Shown here: piece by piece, positions 1 through 6,584 of the stretch
How positions within the stretch are numbered: the stretch's first letter is position 1
Layout of the letters: every line of letters starts with the position of its first letter
Assembly: GCA_016868455.1 (NCBI GenBank)
Contig: VGGV01000022.1
Location: forward strand, 1 to 33,290
Source of the DNA: Bacteroidota bacterium
GTDB taxonomy: Bacteria; Bacteroidota; Bacteroidia; Chitinophagales; Chitinophagaceae
DNA length: 33,290 bases
Direction of reading: 5' to 3'
Position numbers and translations under genes: made by a program
The notes under the pieces: generated by a model
Told to the model about the DNA's origin: nothing
What the model saw: only the letters and a program-made list of their open reading frames with translations
Databases searched by the model: none

Positions 1-1
1 G

Positions 2-76
2 TGGGAGTTGACGGGATCGAACCGCCGACCCTCTGCTTGTAAGGCAGATGCTCTGAACCAGCTGAGCTAAACTCCC
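2..76 (-). tRNA. tRNA-Val (anticodon UAC)
   Basis: The minus strand folds as a 75-nt cloverleaf. The acceptor GGGAGTT pairs with AACTCCC, the D-arm is TAGCTCAGCTGGTTCAGAGC, the anticodon stem TCTGC/GCAGA closes the 7-nt loop CTTACAA, and the T-arm contains GGTTCGATCC. U33 is followed by anticodon UAC, which reads GUA valine codons. The discriminator base is A at position 2. CCA is not encoded as far as the window shows. Confidence 0.95.
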
Positions 77-112
77 TTGTGAACTATGTGAAACAATCAG
101 TTTTAGGGACGG

Positions 113-144
113 CAAAGATAAGGCTGTGAGGCTTCCCGTACAAA
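113..144 (-). promoter_or_regulatory. Bacteroidota-type promoter of tRNA-Val
   Basis: On the minus strand TTTG (141-144), 20 nt of spacer and TATCTTTG (113-120) form an exact match to the TTTG / TAnnTTTG promoter of Bacteroidota primary sigma factors. It lies 37 nt upstream of the tRNA-Val 5' end. The same spacing recurs before tRNA-Lys in this window. Confidence 0.75.
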
Positions 145-179
145 ATATTTTCCTTCTATTTTAACCACAATATCATTGT

Positions 180-725
180 ATGGCAACTACTTACTGCGGG
201 TTTGTTCTTGGTAAGGGAAAAGGCACTGTTCACCAGCATTATCATGATAATGAATACGGATTTCCCATTGATGAAGATAACCTGCTGTTTGCTCGGCTGG
301 TGCTGGAAATAAACCAGGCGGGATTAAGCTGGGAAACAATTTTAAAAAAGAAAGAACATTTTTTTAAAGCTTTCGATGGGTTTGAAATAAAAAAAGTGGC
401 ACGGTACACCGAAAACAAGAAAAATAAACTTTTAAAAGATGCCGGAATTATCAGAAACCGCTTAAAGATTGACGCAGCTATTCATAATGCCCAATGTATA
501 TTGGAAATTCAAAAAGAATATGGGTCATTCAAAAAATGGCTTGATGAATTACACCCCAAAACCAAAGAGGAATGGGTGAAAATATTTAAAAAGACTTTTC
601 GGTTTACAGGTGGTGAAATTGTAAATGAATTCCTGATGAGTACCGGATACTTGCCTGGTGCACATACAGAAACCTGTCCGGTGTTTAAAAAAATAATAAA
701 ACATAAGCCGGCATGGTTGAAATAA
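180..725 (+). CDS. tag: DNA-3-methyladenine glycosylase I
   Basis: This is a base-excision repair enzyme of the Tag family, 181 aa, close to the usual 180-190 aa. It removes 3-methyladenine from alkylated DNA. The N-terminus carries Cys6 and the YHDNEYG motif (His22), and the C-terminus His162 and Cys166; together these match the Cys-His-His-Cys zinc site of Tag. The signature 'EINQAGLSW' (43-51) gives the active-site Glu43 and Trp51 of the base pocket, and 'DAGIIRNRLKI' matches the helix-hairpin-helix region. The ATG at 180 sits about 13 residues before the first conserved block, as expected. It is divergent from tRNA-Val and convergent with the broken gene at 734-1024. The identification is strong; no lesion is visible. 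Confidence 0.93.
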   Translation: MATTYCGFVLGKGKGTVHQHYHDNEYGFPIDEDNLLFARLVLEINQAGLSWETILKKKEHFFKAFDGFEIKKVARYTENKKNKLLKDAGIIRNRLKIDAAIHNAQCILEIQKEYGSFKKWLDELHPKTKEEWVKIFKKTFRFTGGEIVNEFLMSTGYLPGAHTETCPVFKKIIKHKPAWLK

Positions 726-733
726 CCTGGCAA

Positions 734-1024
734 TTAATTAGGATTAACTTCAGGCAGGCGGTAATGCTGACCGTCCAGTACAAATAGTTCATCAATCTCA
801 CAGGTCCAGAACTTATACAACGGCTATTTTTTCAGCAATTTTTCGACTTCGCCTTTATCATCTGCATTCAGGGTAATCCAGGCCCTGTTGGTTTCCAGGC
901 TTACCGCATAATGGTCAACAATACCTTTATTGATAAGATAATTGATATAAGTGCGGTGCGGGGGGACAAGCGTCATAAATGCTTCGCTCATCTCAAAATG
1001 TATCGTAGCCTGGTATTTGGGCAT
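734..1024 (-). pseudogene. Small YCII/muconolactone-isomerase-like protein, interrupted by an amber codon
   Basis: The reading frame starts at ATG 1022-1024 (MPKYQATIHFEMSEAF...) and runs 66 codons to a TAG at 824-826. The same frame then stays open for 29 more codons (PLYKFWTCEIDELFVLDGQH..., ending LPEVNPN) to a TAA at 734-736. The full frame is thus 96 codons plus the final stop. The downstream piece reads as a natural continuation and I recall this small ferredoxin-like-fold family ending this way, so TAG most simply replaces a sense codon such as TCG. The function of the family is unknown; a YCII or muconolactone-isomerase-like alpha/beta fold is a guess from size and pattern. As written, a 66-aa product lacking its last strand would be made. 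A sequencing error is possible. Confidence 0.7.
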
Positions 1025-1098
1025 GCTGATTAAATGACAATTTAAAACTTAGAAAGTTGCACGGGGCGGGTACAATGTTCAAAATTATTAATTTTACT

Positions 1099-1180
1099 TC
1101 GTAGCTCAGGAACGTTAGCCCTCCCGATAGTTATCGGGATGGTTCAGTCCCGCCATCGGCGGGATTGACAGAGCAGGGGG
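1099..1180 (+). pseudogene. tRNA-Val fragment with two inserted palindromes
   Basis: From 1109 the sequence copies the intact tRNA-Val at 1241 in three blocks: GGAACGTTAGC (1109-1119), TGGTTCAG (1140-1147) and TTGACAGAGCAG (1165-1176). Between blocks 1 and 2 lies a stretch holding the palindrome TCCCGATA-GT-TATCGGGA (1122-1139), which replaces D-arm bases TCAGT. Between blocks 2 and 3 lies TCCCGCC-ATC-GGCGGGA (1148-1164), which replaces the start of the anticodon arm. The text GTAGCTCAG at 1101-1109 also resembles a tRNA D-arm start. It cannot fold as a tRNA and has no T-arm. It lies 132 nt (start to start) upstream of the real tRNA on the same strand. Confidence 0.8.
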
Positions 1181-1240
1181 AACATAGTTATGATTGTTAT
1201 GTTATCAATAAGAAAAACCAGATTTGGATAAATTTATTTA

Positions 1241-1315
1241 GGAACGTTAGCTCAGTTGGTTCAGAGCGCTGCTTTGACAGAGCAGAGGTCACTGGTTCGA
1301 GCCCAGTACGTTCCA
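1241..1315 (+). tRNA. tRNA-Val (anticodon GAC)
   Basis: This is a 75-nt cloverleaf. Acceptor GGAACGT pairs with ACGTTCC, the D-arm is TAGCTCAGTTGGTTCAGAGC, stem CTGCT/AGCAG closes the loop TTGACAG (anticodon GAC, reading GUC), and the T-arm contains GGTTCGAGCC. The discriminator is A1315. A weak -7-like box CAGATTTG lies at 1220-1227, between the decayed copy and this gene. Confidence 0.95.
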
Positions 1316-1393
1316 CTTTACCCCCGAAGTCCCGTATAAAACGTGACGAGGGAGGGCTTTTTTGTTAGGAATTACAGATCACTGGTCGTGATG

Positions 1394-1410
1394 ATCCCGC
1401 TATGCGGGAT
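1394..1410. repeat. Short palindrome ATCCCGC-TAT-GCGGGAT
   Basis: Two perfect 7-nt arms enclose a 3-nt loop in the 1316-1508 gap. Size and base composition match the palindrome inside the tRNA-Val fragment at 1148-1164. There is no T-run beside it, so it is probably not a terminator. Confidence 0.6.
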
Positions 1411-1458
1411 GTCTTAATGCCAGTTGCTGCGTCAGTATTCGGGTCCGGTATGTTTCAC

Positions 1459-1483
1459 AAAAAAACAGCGGTATCTGCCGCTG
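1459..1483 (-). terminator. Rho-independent terminator of the caspase-family gene
   Basis: On the minus strand CAGCGG, a 6-nt loop and CCGCTG (1466-1483) are followed by seven T (1459-1465), starting 26 nt past the end of the caspase-family frame. Confidence 0.75.
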
Positions 1484-1508
1484 CTTTTCTTATTCAGTAA
1501 GGTTCTTT

Positions 1509-3545
1509 CTATTGATTGGGCACTATCGTAAAGTTCAATCCGAAAATAGTTCCGTTTTGTGCAGTATTGATCTTGCCGCCGGCGCCTCTTGTTCCACTGT
1601 TATTAACTTCTGACTCTTTGAATATTTTGGCAAGATTGTTCAACACGCCGCGGCTGCGGCTGCTGGCGTCATCATTGGTGGTCAGTATATCTTCCAGGTC
1701 AAGCGGATCAGCTGAAAGAAACACCTTGAACACTTCTTCACCATAAGGCGGCGCAATTTTTATGACCAGGGTTTTATTAAAAAGTGAATCACCTTTGTTC
1801 ACAGCACAATCCTCCCACCTGATAGGGGCGGGGTTATCGTTTATGTCAAGGAGTTTCTTGTTGGGGATAACCGGGTTAATTTTCCCATCTGGCTGAATGT
1901 CCACCACATTCACATAATTTTTTTTCGTACCTGTATTTACTACTTTAAGGTACACATCATCATCCTCCTTTAATTCAAGCCTTCCGAATTTGGTGCGGCT
2001 CTTAATTTTTGCATGGTCTGTATTTCCTTTTTCATCCAGGAATACCAGTTCCACCCTGGCTGAAAGGCCCTGTTCAGTAAATTTAAGGTTGTTCAGATAC
2101 CGGAAAGGGTCGTACCGTTTCAATACTTCTTTAACGGCTTCAGGATTTGTGATATCAACATCATCCGCAAACAAAGATCCTGTGTTAGCATAACGAAGCG
2201 CCCAGCCGCTGCCTGATTCAGATCTTCCGATATATAACTCACATGACGAATTGATCTCTGCCAGTTGAAAATTTTTCAGCACTTCCCGCAATTTTTTACT
2301 GTCGGCTTCCTGTAATGAATCAAGGCTGAGCTTAATTTTATTATTGCCGTACATTGTTTCGGTTACAAAAGCCCATGGCCTTTGTTTCACCAGGTCTGCA
2401 TTGTCCTTGTCTAATTTTACAGTGGCCGTAAAATTGCCTGCTGCTGTTACTGTTCCTTTGGCTATTGGTTCTGCACTATTTACCCCGGTTGTGCCGGCAG
2501 GGTAGAAGCTTATAACAGATCCAACGGTACAGCCGGATACAGTACCGGCATTCAGTGAAATTTTTCTGCTGTCGCTTTGCGCCGGGTTAATGGTGATGTA
2601 GGGTTGCTGACGCTGGTACTTGCCGCCAAATAATTCCCGGTCAATCCCGTCACCTTCCAGTACCGGTTTTTGTTTAGGAGCTTTTTCCCGCATCACTCCT
2701 TCAATTTGGGCGAACAAAGCCCTGTAGGTGATTTTACCTTCCAGATTTGAAATGGCTTTGCTGAATGCATAGGAAAGTGATCCGACGGCTTTGTTCTGGT
2801 CATCCAAACACTCAAAATTTAATTCCTGTGCCTGTGCGCCCGACAGTACAACATAAGTTGCTGCATCCGCCAGGTTCAATTTTGTTCTTGTATTTTCTTT
2901 AAAAACACCGTTGGGGTCTTTTGTGGATGTGATCTTCTTTTTTTCAAAATTGGCGCTCACCATAGGGCTGTTATTGCCTCTTGCCAATGCAACTCCGCCC
3001 CGTGTGCCGCTTCCTGAATGGCAGGCATCAATGATTACCAGCAGGTCCCCGCTTTTGCCAAGCTTGTTACGAAGTTGTGTTACGTTCTCTCCAAACAGGT
3101 CATCCCGGAAATAGCCGGTTGCCACTTTACTGTAAATACTTTTGTCAATAAAAAAAACGGCCCCATAGGGAACAATGGCTTCATCAAGCCCATCTGCTTC
3201 TTCATTTACATTGTCATCCTCCAGTTGCTGGCCGTGCGAAGAAATATGAACTACGACCACATCACCCCTGGCTGAGCTTTGAATGAGTTTATCCAGCGCT
3301 CTTTCAATACCCTTTTTGGTTGCTGCCGAATCTACGATGGTACTAATATTACCGGATTGGAAATTTTGCTTTTGCAAAGCGTTTTGAATAAGCGGCACAT
3401 CGTTCAGTGCATTGATGGGCCTTCAGCCGTTTTCATCCGGATCGGGATAGTCGCCAATGGCTATGATAAGTGCCCGTTTGGTTTGAGCCTCACCGTAGAG
3501 GGAAGGCACTGCCAGTAAAAGGATTGAAACAATTATCTTTTTCAT
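1509..3545 (-). pseudogene. Secreted caspase-family (C14) protein, interrupted by an in-frame TGA
   Basis: The frame starts at ATG 3543-3545 with a signal peptide (MKKIIVSILLLAVPSLYGEA) and the first caspase-fold strand (KRALIIAIGDYPDPDENG). Codon 41 is TGA (3423-3425). The frame then continues RPINALNDVPLIQNALQ... without a break to position 1509, 678 codons in all. Reading the stop as TGG (Trp) gives ENGWRPINALND, a typical caspase-family start. The C14 dyad is visible as His104 (HISSHGQ) and Cys175 (VIIDACHSGSG), numbered on the full frame. Beyond about residue 310 is an uncharacterised C-terminal region of roughly 350 residues. TGA is an ordinary stop for neighbouring genes (plsX, mtaB), so recoding is unlikely. 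A shorter product could start at an internal GTG (3398), but it would lack the signal peptide and first strand. Confidence 0.8.
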
Positions 3546-3592
3546 AAACCTGGTTTTAGGTATGGTGGTTAAAATGCCTGTATAAAAATAAG

Positions 3593-3862
3593 ATGATTAG
3601 CGAAATGCCGGTATACCCAATAGCGGGTATACGGCTGGCCCGTTCTTTTATGCTGGCGGGGGCCAATCATGTCATTATGAGTTTGTGGAGTGTGGATGAT
3701 GAGGCTACAGCTTATTTAATGAACCGGTTTTTATTCCATTTGCAAAAACCTTCCCGTTTTATGCCATCAGAACCTTTACGGCAGGCGATACGGGATACCC
3801 GGAAAAAATTTCCCAAACCATCACAGTGGGCCAGCTTTTCATTGTTTGGGATAGACTATTAA
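3593..3862 (+). pseudogene. C-terminal remnant of a CHAT-domain protein
   Basis: The 89-residue frame contains LARSFMLAGANHVIMSLWSV, then DDEATAYLMNRFLFHL and later WASFSLFGIDY. This is the end of a CHAT (caspase HetF associated with TPRs) domain. The His strand, the catalytic Cys (usually SACETG) and all N-terminal repeats are missing. Recognisable homology starts near 3636. Just upstream, at 3611-3632, lies the inverted repeat GTATACCC-6 nt-GGGTATAC, and nothing CHAT-like precedes it. The frame ends with TAA directly abutting the 3' end of mtaB. With the broken caspase gene, 48 nt away and divergent, it looks like the ruin of a clan-CD peptidase locus. Confidence 0.75.
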
Positions 3863-5155
3863 TCAGATTTTCCACTCTACAACCTCATTGGCCCATTCCT
3901 TCCGGTAAGAAGTGCTGATGCGGATGTAGTTATCTGAATAACCTTCCATCATATCATTTTTATTGTGGCCTTCAAACAAAACTTTTCGGGTTTGCCCCAC
4001 ATGCTGCCCTATGAAGTATTGCATCTTCATGTAAGAAAGATTACGGAGTGTTTTATTTCTTTCATGCCGTAGGTTGGCAGGAACAACCGGCTTCAACGAA
4101 AGGGCATGGGTATTATCCCTTTCGGAATAGGTAAAAACATGCAGGTAAGCAATATCCAGCGAATGCAAAAAATCAAATGTCTCTTTAAAATCTTCATCCG
4201 TTTCGCCCGGAAAGCCCACAATCACATCCACACCGATGGCGCAGTGGGGCATCACTGTTTTAATCAGCGCCACCCTTTCAGCATATAATTCTCTTTTATA
4301 CCGGCGGCGCATCATGCCTAAAATTTTATTGCTGCCGCTTTGCAGCGGAATATGAAAATGCGGCATGAATTTGTCGCTGTTGGCTACAAATTCAATGATC
4401 TCATTGGTAAGAAGGTTTGGCTCAATGGATGAAATGCGGTAACGCTGAATACCTTCAACCTTATCCAGTTCCTTTATAAGTTCAAAAAAATTCTCTTCTC
4501 TTCCACTGATGCTGGTGGTGGTGCCGGCCCCCTCTGAGCCTTTGCCAAAATCTCCGAGGTTCACCCCGGTCAATACAATTTCTTTTACCCCGCCTGCAGC
4601 CAGTTCTCCTGCATTCTTTACAACATTGCTGATAACATCACTCCGGCTTTTGCCCCTTGCCATGGGAATAGTGCAGAAAGAACAGGTGTAATCACAGCCC
4701 TCCTGTACTTTTAAAAAAGTCCGTGTCCGGTCATTTAGGCTCCAGGAAGAATGGAAGCCGGTTACTTCATTAATATCGCAACTGCAGATTTTGGCCGAGT
4801 CGCCCTTAACCAGTTCCCTGATATGTTGTGCTATATTGAATTTTTCTGCAGCGCCCAGCACCAGGTCAACTCCCGGTATTTCGGATATCTCTTTTGGTTT
4901 TAACTGGGCATAGCAGCCGGTAATGACAACGAGGCTTTCAGGCGCTTTGCGTTGTATGCGGCGAACAATCTGCCGGCATTCTTTGTCGGCATTATCAGTT
5001 ACGGAACAGGTGTTGATGACATACACATCGGCAATGTCGTCAAACTCTTTTTTTGCAAAACCTTCGTTTTCGAGTATACGGGACAGAGAAGATGTTTCTG
5101 AAAAATTGAGCTTGCAACCAAGAGTATGAAATGCCACTGTTCTTGATTCAGCCAT
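3863..5155 (-). CDS. mtaB: tRNA t6A37 methylthiotransferase
   Basis: This radical-SAM enzyme adds a methylthio group to t6A37 of tRNAs, making ms2t6A. It has 430 aa, typical for MtaB. The N-terminal UPF0004 domain supplies cluster ligands Cys14 (TLGCKLN), Cys50 (NTCSVTD) and Cys81 (GCYAQ). The radical-SAM motif CxxxCxxC is at 154-161 (GCDYTCSFC), and a TRAM domain follows from about 375. The TLGCKLN start and HTLGCK context favour MtaB over MiaB and RimO. It acts downstream of the t6A pathway, whose first enzyme TsaC is encoded at 27986. The gene is single, convergent with the CHAT remnant. A -7-like box TATTTTTG lies about 70 nt upstream of the start. Confidence 0.92.
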   Translation of the reverse strand: MAESRTVAFHTLGCKLNFSETSSLSRILENEGFAKKEFDDIADVYVINTCSVTDNADKECRQIVRRIQRKAPESLVVITGCYAQLKPKEISEIPGVDLVLGAAEKFNIAQHIRELVKGDSAKICSCDINEVTGFHSSWSLNDRTRTFLKVQEGCDYTCSFCTIPMARGKSRSDVISNVVKNAGELAAGGVKEIVLTGVNLGDFGKGSEGAGTTTSISGREENFFELIKELDKVEGIQRYRISSIEPNLLTNEIIEFVANSDKFMPHFHIPLQSGSNKILGMMRRRYKRELYAERVALIKTVMPHCAIGVDVIVGFPGETDEDFKETFDFLHSLDIAYLHVFTYSERDNTHALSLKPVVPANLRHERNKTLRNLSYMKMQYFIGQHVGQTRKVLFEGHNKNDMMEGYSDNYIRISTSYRKEWANEVVEWKI

Positions 5156-5225
5156 ACTGGTTCTTCTGCTGTTTTCAGTTCTGCAAATTCTTCTGTTAAG
5201 CTTTCGCAGTACACAGCAGAGCCGG

Positions 5226-5233
5226 CAAAAATA
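5226..5233 (-). promoter_or_regulatory. -7 box upstream of mtaB
   Basis: The minus strand reads TATTTTTGCC, an exact TAnnTTTG match, 70 nt before the mtaB ATG. No clear TTTG is seen 19-21 nt further upstream. Confidence 0.45.
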
Positions 5234-5313
5234 CGTTTAAAATTTTTAAGGTTGTTTTGCAGGCAGCAGTCAGTGTCAGCAGCAATCCCTTATTTTTATC
5301 CAAACTTTTGAGA

Positions 5314-5787
5314 GTGAATAAAAAATGGCTTCCCTATTTTCTGATAGCGATGATGGTAATGGCCATTATCCTGATCAGGCAGTGTAAAAATGAAACCGAA
5401 CCTGCACCAAAGCCAAAAGTGACCAATACTGACCGGCTCCGGGACCCCGCCAGTTATCCGACGAATCGTGACAGGGGTTTTGACCGCAGAACTTCTTACC
5501 TGGAGTACAGCAACCACGCCGCCTGCCGGATGCAATGCCGGAAAATTTCACAATCGGAAGTAGAGGAAATAATGAAGGACGGAAAGATCAATTATAATAA
5601 AAGTGACCTTCAGAATGCCCGCTGCCCCCGATATGCCCTGGAGGGTATTACTAAGGACAACCAGCGGGTGCATATCATTTTTGCACAGTGCGATGAAAAA
5701 ACGGTGGTGGTAACTGTTATTGACCTTGAAACCGATTACCAATGTGCCTGCCCCGGTGATGATGATAGATATAAAAACAAACGATGA
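5314..5787 (+). CDS. Membrane-anchored DUF4258 protein
   Basis: From the GTG at 5314 the product is about 157 aa. It has a basic start (VNKKWLPY), one N-terminal membrane segment (FLIAMMVMAIILI), a short linker, then a DUF4258 domain: YSNHAACRMQCRKIS near the start of the domain and RYALEGITKDNQRVHIIFA followed by TVVVTVIDLE. DUF4258 is an uncharacterised small alpha/beta domain with some resemblance to RelE-like folds; the function here is unknown. The frame is open back to TTG 5257, but GTG 5314 places the lysines right before the membrane helix. Its stop overlaps the plsC start (ATGA at 5784-5787), so the two are probably translationally coupled. The DUF4258 domain has seven cysteines (CRMQC, ARCPR, AQCDE, CACPG), possibly disulfide-forming on the outer side. 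Confidence 0.75.
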   Translation: MNKKWLPYFLIAMMVMAIILIRQCKNETEPAPKPKVTNTDRLRDPASYPTNRDRGFDRRTSYLEYSNHAACRMQCRKISQSEVEEIMKDGKINYNKSDLQNARCPRYALEGITKDNQRVHIIFAQCDEKTVVVTVIDLETDYQCACPGDDDRYKNKR

Positions 5788-6548
5788 TGCGGATAATGGC
5801 AAAGCTTCTGAAAGCAGTTTACAGCGTTTATGCCGGCTTCACATTTGTGCTCATCATGCTGCTGATCTTCCCTTTTGCCTTTATCGCCACTTTTTTCGGA
5901 AGCATCCGGGGTGGCAATAGGGTGTACCGGCTTTGTATGTTTTGGGCCGATCTGTGGTTTCCGCTGATCTTTATCCGGCATATAAGGATATTTGAAGCGC
6001 CGCATGACAAATCGAAGTCGTACATCTTTCTCAGCAACCATATATCCTATCTGGATGCTGCCATTATCCCCAAGGCGTATCGCCAGCCCATACGTCCATT
6101 GGGCAAAGTGGAAATGAGTAAAGTACCTGTTTTCGGATTTATCTACCGGAATGCGATCGTAACAGTTGACCGCAGCAGCCCAGCCAACCGTACCAAAAGC
6201 GTAAGGGTCTTAAAATCGCTGATAAACAAAGGTATTTCCGTACTTGTTTTCCCGGAAGGAACTTTTAATATGGGTACAGCACCGCTCAAAGAGTTTTACG
6301 ATGGGGCTTTCAGGGTGGCGATTGAAACACAGACACCCATCAAGCCGGTTTTATTTCTCGATGCTTACCAACGCATGCCGTATCAAAGCTTATTCCTGAT
6401 GTCACCCGGCATCAGCCGGATTGTTTATCTGGATGAAATTCCTGTGGAAAATTATACAACGGATGATGTTTCAGTCCTGAAGCAGGAGGTTTACAAGATT
6501 ATGGAAGGTAAACTGCTTTACTATAATGCTGCCCGGAGAAAAGCCTGA
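5784..6548 (+). CDS. plsC: 1-acyl-sn-glycerol-3-phosphate acyltransferase
   Basis: This membrane acyltransferase converts lysophosphatidate to phosphatidate in phospholipid synthesis. It has 254 aa. A hydrophobic segment (about 12-40) precedes the catalytic HX4D motif NHISYLD (His86, Asp91). Substrate-binding blocks VDRSS (128-132) and FPEGTF (156-161) follow in the normal order. The start overlaps the DUF4258 stop by 4 nt; an ATG at 5796 is an alternative. PlsX, an earlier enzyme of the same pathway, is encoded separately at 16875-17813. It could instead act on another acyl acceptor such as ornithine lipid precursors, but FPEGT and context fit PlsC. Confidence 0.88.
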   Translation: MMRIMAKLLKAVYSVYAGFTFVLIMLLIFPFAFIATFFGSIRGGNRVYRLCMFWADLWFPLIFIRHIRIFEAPHDKSKSYIFLSNHISYLDAAIIPKAYRQPIRPLGKVEMSKVPVFGFIYRNAIVTVDRSSPANRTKSVRVLKSLINKGISVLVFPEGTFNMGTAPLKEFYDGAFRVAIETQTPIKPVLFLDAYQRMPYQSLFLMSPGISRIVYLDEIPVENYTTDDVSVLKQEVYKIMEGKLLYYNAARRKA

Positions 6549-6584
6549 TTCGGCCTTTCTCTTTACCTTGAGCATTGATTTTTT

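Noticed and set aside
1165-1368. 67-aa ORF
   Set aside because: It overlaps the tRNA-Val gene and the tRNA fragment; no codon pattern or homology supports it.
3423-3425. TGA read as tryptophan (altered genetic code) or selenocysteine
   Set aside because: Other genes here use TGG for Trp and end in TGA (mtaB, plsX, orfA), and no SECIS-like hairpin is evident just after the codon. A single nonsense change or sequence error is simpler.
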